Below are positions 61,177-64,000 of a stretch of 64,000 nt of DNA, one piece after another. Location: positions 980,477-1,044,476 of the forward strand of contig NW_012236524.1 in the NCBI RefSeq assembly GCF_000787575.1. The letters run 5' to 3'. Numbering within the stretch: the first letter of the stretch is position 1; each line of letters opens with the position of its first letter. Under the pieces are notes generated by a model. The model did no database searches and was not told where the DNA came from. It saw only the letters and a list, made by a program, of their open reading frames with translations. Origin of the DNA: Acytostelium subglobosum LB1. Taxonomy: Eukaryota > Evosea > Eumycetozoa > Acytosteliales > Acytosteliaceae. The position numbers and the translations under genes are program-made.

Positions 61177-62402
61177 ATGATACCAAATAGACTGGCGAGA
61201 ATAGGTAACTACATTCAATCACTCAATCAATCAATCACTCAATCATTCTCAATCAATGATTACTAACATACTTTATAACTTTAGCCAGAAGGAGTACACT
61301 TTGGTCTTCATCACCATTATCAACAACAGGTGTCTATCCATCATCATATTTACAGGTGCACGCATTTTCTTCGATATCATATCAACAGCAACACCAACAA
61401 CAGAATCAACAAAGTCAGCAGCAACAACAAAGACAATCTACATCAAATGTACGCAGCCTACTATATGCATTCTCCCTTGGTTCATTATTTGGCTGGAAGT
61501 ACAGCCATGACGAACAATTGGAAGCGCTGCCAGAGCGTAGGAAGAACAAACAACCAATAGTAGACTTTGACGGCGCGTTGGAATGGTACCAGACCTATTA
61601 CATATTGCCAGATCAAGACAACTTTGTCCAAGCCATCGCCCTCCTCATTGGCAAGGAGTCACACAACTATCTAAAGCAACAACTTACAGCACCATCATCG
61701 TCCAAGTCGGGTGGCGACAACCACAATGTCAGGATACAGACCATTCAATCATTCTACTACTTCCCAATGGTTGGCTTCATGGCCGAGATGTTCAGACAGA
61801 ATCCCACAAAGGTCAAGACATGGTACGATGCACTGATGAGCCGAGAGGACATTACTACCCCTTGGCGTGCGTCGTCTCTTGGCAGTCTCGACCCCTCCAT
61901 GTTGCTGGCACTCGCCGTCAGTATGGCCGGGTCACAGGAGTGTCTTCAGATACAAGAGGCCTACGTAAGAAACACACTGGGCAAGGGTGCCAGCGACGAG
62001 CGAGTCAAGCAAGGTGTGGATTCATTGCGCAGGTGGTCAGAGATGCAGAGTGATCAACTACCCACCTACCCTCTGATAAGGATTGGCGAGTACTTTTGCA
62101 CGGGCAAGGAGAGCATCATCGAGGACATTGCAAGCACATGGAGAACATCACTACAACATACAAATGACAACAACCAACAGCAACAGAATAGAGATATGAT
62201 CATTAATGAACTCAACCATGCGATTAAGCTATTGGCCAAGGATGCCAAGGCAACCAAGATACTACAAGATGAACTGACCTATCATTTGACGATCCAGAAG
62301 TCATCCACTTCATCGCTGTCGTCAACGGCATCAACACAATCAAATATTAAATCACCTCAGCTACTGGCGGTTGCAACGACAACTACTCCAACAGGTGGCT
62401 AA
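61177..62402 (+). CDS. Orphan protein with probable mitochondrial presequence
   Basis: Exon 1 is only 28 nt (61177-61204, MIPNRLARI plus one base). The intron (GTAACT...TTTAG) ends at 61284, and exon 2 runs 61285-62402, giving 381 residues. Splicing yields MIPNRLARIARRSTLW, an Arg-rich, acid-free amphipathic start typical of mitochondrial import. A Gln-rich stretch and a short hydrophobic segment (LLYAFSLGSLFGW, about 67-79) follow, then a soluble helical domain (DGALEWYQTYYILPDQDNF, SFYYFPMVGFMAEMFRQNP, DPSMLLALAVSMAGS). I do not recognise the domain; it has a TPR-like helical look. A single membrane anchor facing the matrix or intermembrane space is possible. Without exon 1 there is no ATG before residue 130 or so. 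Confidence 0.8.
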
Positions 62403-62491
62403 ACACCATGATGTTGTTGTGGAGGTGGTCAATGTTGTAGCCGCCTGTACTGCTCACCAGTTGGGTGCTATTGCCCAATTGTATTAATACT

Positions 62492-62611
62492 ATATGACAC
62501 TTTATTTTGAAAAGCAGACACAGGAGTGCAGATAAGTCTAGCCAACTCTGCGCGCAACACACACAATCACACCGAACTCACCTTTCTGCTTTTCAAAATA
62601 AAGTGTCATAT
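62492..62611. repeat. Perfect 27-bp inverted repeat with 66-bp loop
   Basis: The arm at 62492-62518 (starting ATATGACACTTTATTTTG) is the exact reverse complement of 62585-62611. It lies in the 297-bp spacer between two convergent stops. Each arm carries AATAAA on one strand, so it may provide polyadenylation signals to both genes, form a hairpin, or be a short inverted-repeat element. No clear target-site duplication was seen. Confidence 0.9.
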
Positions 62612-62699
62612 GTTCAACAAGACTGATCCTGATTGATCTGATTGGATTGATTGATTCCAAGCCTTTTGTTATGGCTAGGTGAGAAACTTGTTTAATTAT

Positions 62700-64000
62700 T
62701 TATTGCTGCAACATATCCTTCTTTAGCTTGGCCTTGTAGGAAGAGATGTCTCCTTTCCATGGAGCGATGGTCTTGTTGTCGCAAACCCAGATCTGGTCGG
62801 CAACCTGGGAGATCAGTCTGAAATCGTGACTGACTAGAACCATTCCACCGGGGAAGTCGTTGATGGCCTCGGCCAAAGCGTCAATACACTCCATATCCAA
62901 ATGGTTAGTGGGCTCGTCCAGCAGTAGCATGTGTGGGTTCTCCAGCGCCATCAGACAGAAGATCAGACGACTCTTGACTCCGTCACTCATGCAGCCAATG
63001 GCCTCTGTTTGCGACTTGCCAGTGACACCGAAACGGCCAATCTCACGACGCCACTCCTCAGTGTCCTTCTCGAATTGTGGGAACTTCATCTTGACAAAGT
63101 CCAGCGGGGTCATGGTCAGGTCGAGGGCCTCGGCAGCGTGCTGATGGTAACGGGCAATCTTCAAATGACCGTGCTTGCGAATCTCTCCTTTGGTGGGCTG
63201 GATCTGTTGGCAGATCAGCTTGAGCAGTGTGGACTTGCCAACACCGTTTGGTCCGACAAGGGCAACTCTCGAGTCCAGATCGATGGACAGGTCCAAGTCA
63301 CGATACAAAACGTCGGCCTCCTTTCCAGAGTAGGAGAAAGTGACTTCGTTGAACTGGATAATGGGTGGGGCAAGCTCTGGGCATTGTGGGAATCTAAAGT
63401 TGAACTTCTTGTCCTCAACTACCTTCTCTACCAATCCAGCTTCCTCCATCTTGTCAATGATCTTTTGCTTGCTCTTACCCTAAAGTAGTTGAAGTGATTG
63501 ATTGATTGAGTAAGTATATGATTGAATTGTTGTTGATTGAATAGGATGGACTTTGTACTTACTTGTCTAACAAGGTTAGAGTAGGTACCACAAGAGGCAA
63601 TGAAAGACTTGATATGTGCAATCTCCTCTTGTTGCTTGTGATAGGCCTTCATTTGGTTGACCTCGAGCTCGGCCTTGGTCTTGACAAAGGTGTCGTAGTT
63701 GCCACCATAGTAGGTGAGGATGGACGATCTCATGTGAATGATGTTGGTGCAAACGCTGTTCAAGAAGTCTTGAGAGTGTGAAATGACAATGAGCGATCTG
63801 TCGTATCTGCTCAGGTAGTCCTCGAGCCACACACAGGCTCCGAGGTCCAAATGGTTGGTTGGCTCGTCGAGCAACAACAGAGTTGGCTTGATGAAGAGTG
63901 CCTTGGCGAGGGAGACTCTCATTCTCCAACCTCCAGACAAGTCCTTGGTCTTCTTGAGCATGGTCTGGGAAGTGAAACCGAGACCGATGAGGATCTCAGA
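62700..64000 (-). CDS. ABCF2/ARB1-type ATPase, N-terminal part beyond window
   Basis: Exons 63479-62700 and 63563 to the right edge; the 5' part lies beyond 64000. Visible are the end of NBD1 ([46 protein letters not shown]), the helical linker of ABCF proteins, and a complete NBD2 ([53 protein letters not shown]). The NBD2 signature is SDG rather than SGG, as in yeast Arb1. ABCF2/ARB1 proteins are soluble and act on ribosomes in the cytosol and nucleus (biogenesis or collided ribosomes). No membrane segment is present. Frame continues open to the edge. Confidence 0.93.

Noticed and set aside
1-64000. Retroelements, DNA transposons or virus-like elements
   Set aside because: No reverse transcriptase, integrase, transposase, capsid or LTR-like structure was recognised in any frame I examined.

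Overview
The window looks like nuclear DNA of a social amoeba (Dictyostelia), genus not assigned. The evidence is short introns with GTATGT/GTAAGT donors and CTAAC-type branch sites, Asn/Gln/Ser/Thr homopolymers inside proteins, and families typical of the group: a BEACH/Lvs protein, a MEF2-type MADS factor, a DOMON-cytochrome b561, a CLU-TPR protein and an IP6K-type kinase. Base composition is clearly less AT-rich than Dictyostelium discoideum. No virus-like element, LTR, CRISPR array, tRNA or rRNA was seen.

Layout, left to right. 1-500: a short coiled-coil ORF with ambiguous bases (-). 1136-2489: secreted GH28 enzyme (+). 2526-8285: large CLU-TPR protein with a Gln/Pro tail (-). 9058-10845: inositol polyphosphate kinase (-). 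12016-12518: small spliced gene of unknown function (-). 13230-15293: MFS transporter (+). 15946-17080: secreted orphan (+). 17140-20177: MutL homologue PMS1/PMS2 (-), divergent from TAF9 at 20576-21798 (+). 21946-23156: DOMON-b561 reductase (-). 24524-26020: bZIP factor (-). 27636-29363: orphan Ser-rich protein (-). 29364-33329: a 4 kb gap with G/T-rich boxes. 33330-41318: BEACH protein (+). 41383-43153: Pol III subunit RPC4 (-), divergent from a nuclear-looking orphan at 43301-43964 (+). 43978-46896: DUF726/TMCO4 protein (-). 47148-49600: interrupted ankyrin-like gene (+). 49746-50534: ADO-type thiol dioxygenase (+). 51156-52668: acid lipase (+). 52768-53911: aldo-keto reductase (-). 54523-55181: GNAT acetyltransferase (-). 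55530-56593: Mtd1-type methylene-THF dehydrogenase (-). 59633-60861: MEF2-like factor (+). 61177-62402: probable mitochondrial orphan (+). 62700-64000: ABCF2/ARB1-type ATPase, cut by the right edge (-).

The genes are mostly unrelated housekeeping and regulatory genes with no operons. Spacing alternates between very tight convergent pairs (13-64 bp) and long divergent or upstream gaps next to regulatory-type genes. Several coding pieces needed splice reasoning: a terminal exon of RPC4, a terminal exon of the GNAT gene, a 28-nt first exon of the mitochondrial orphan, and the whole small gene at 12016-12518.

The most interesting items are three TCACGTGAC boxes before the thiol dioxygenase, a perfect 27-bp inverted repeat between two convergent genes, catalytic-residue losses in the DUF726 and GH28 proteins, and a strand-biased repeat grammar in the introns. 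I found no clear new multi-gene system.
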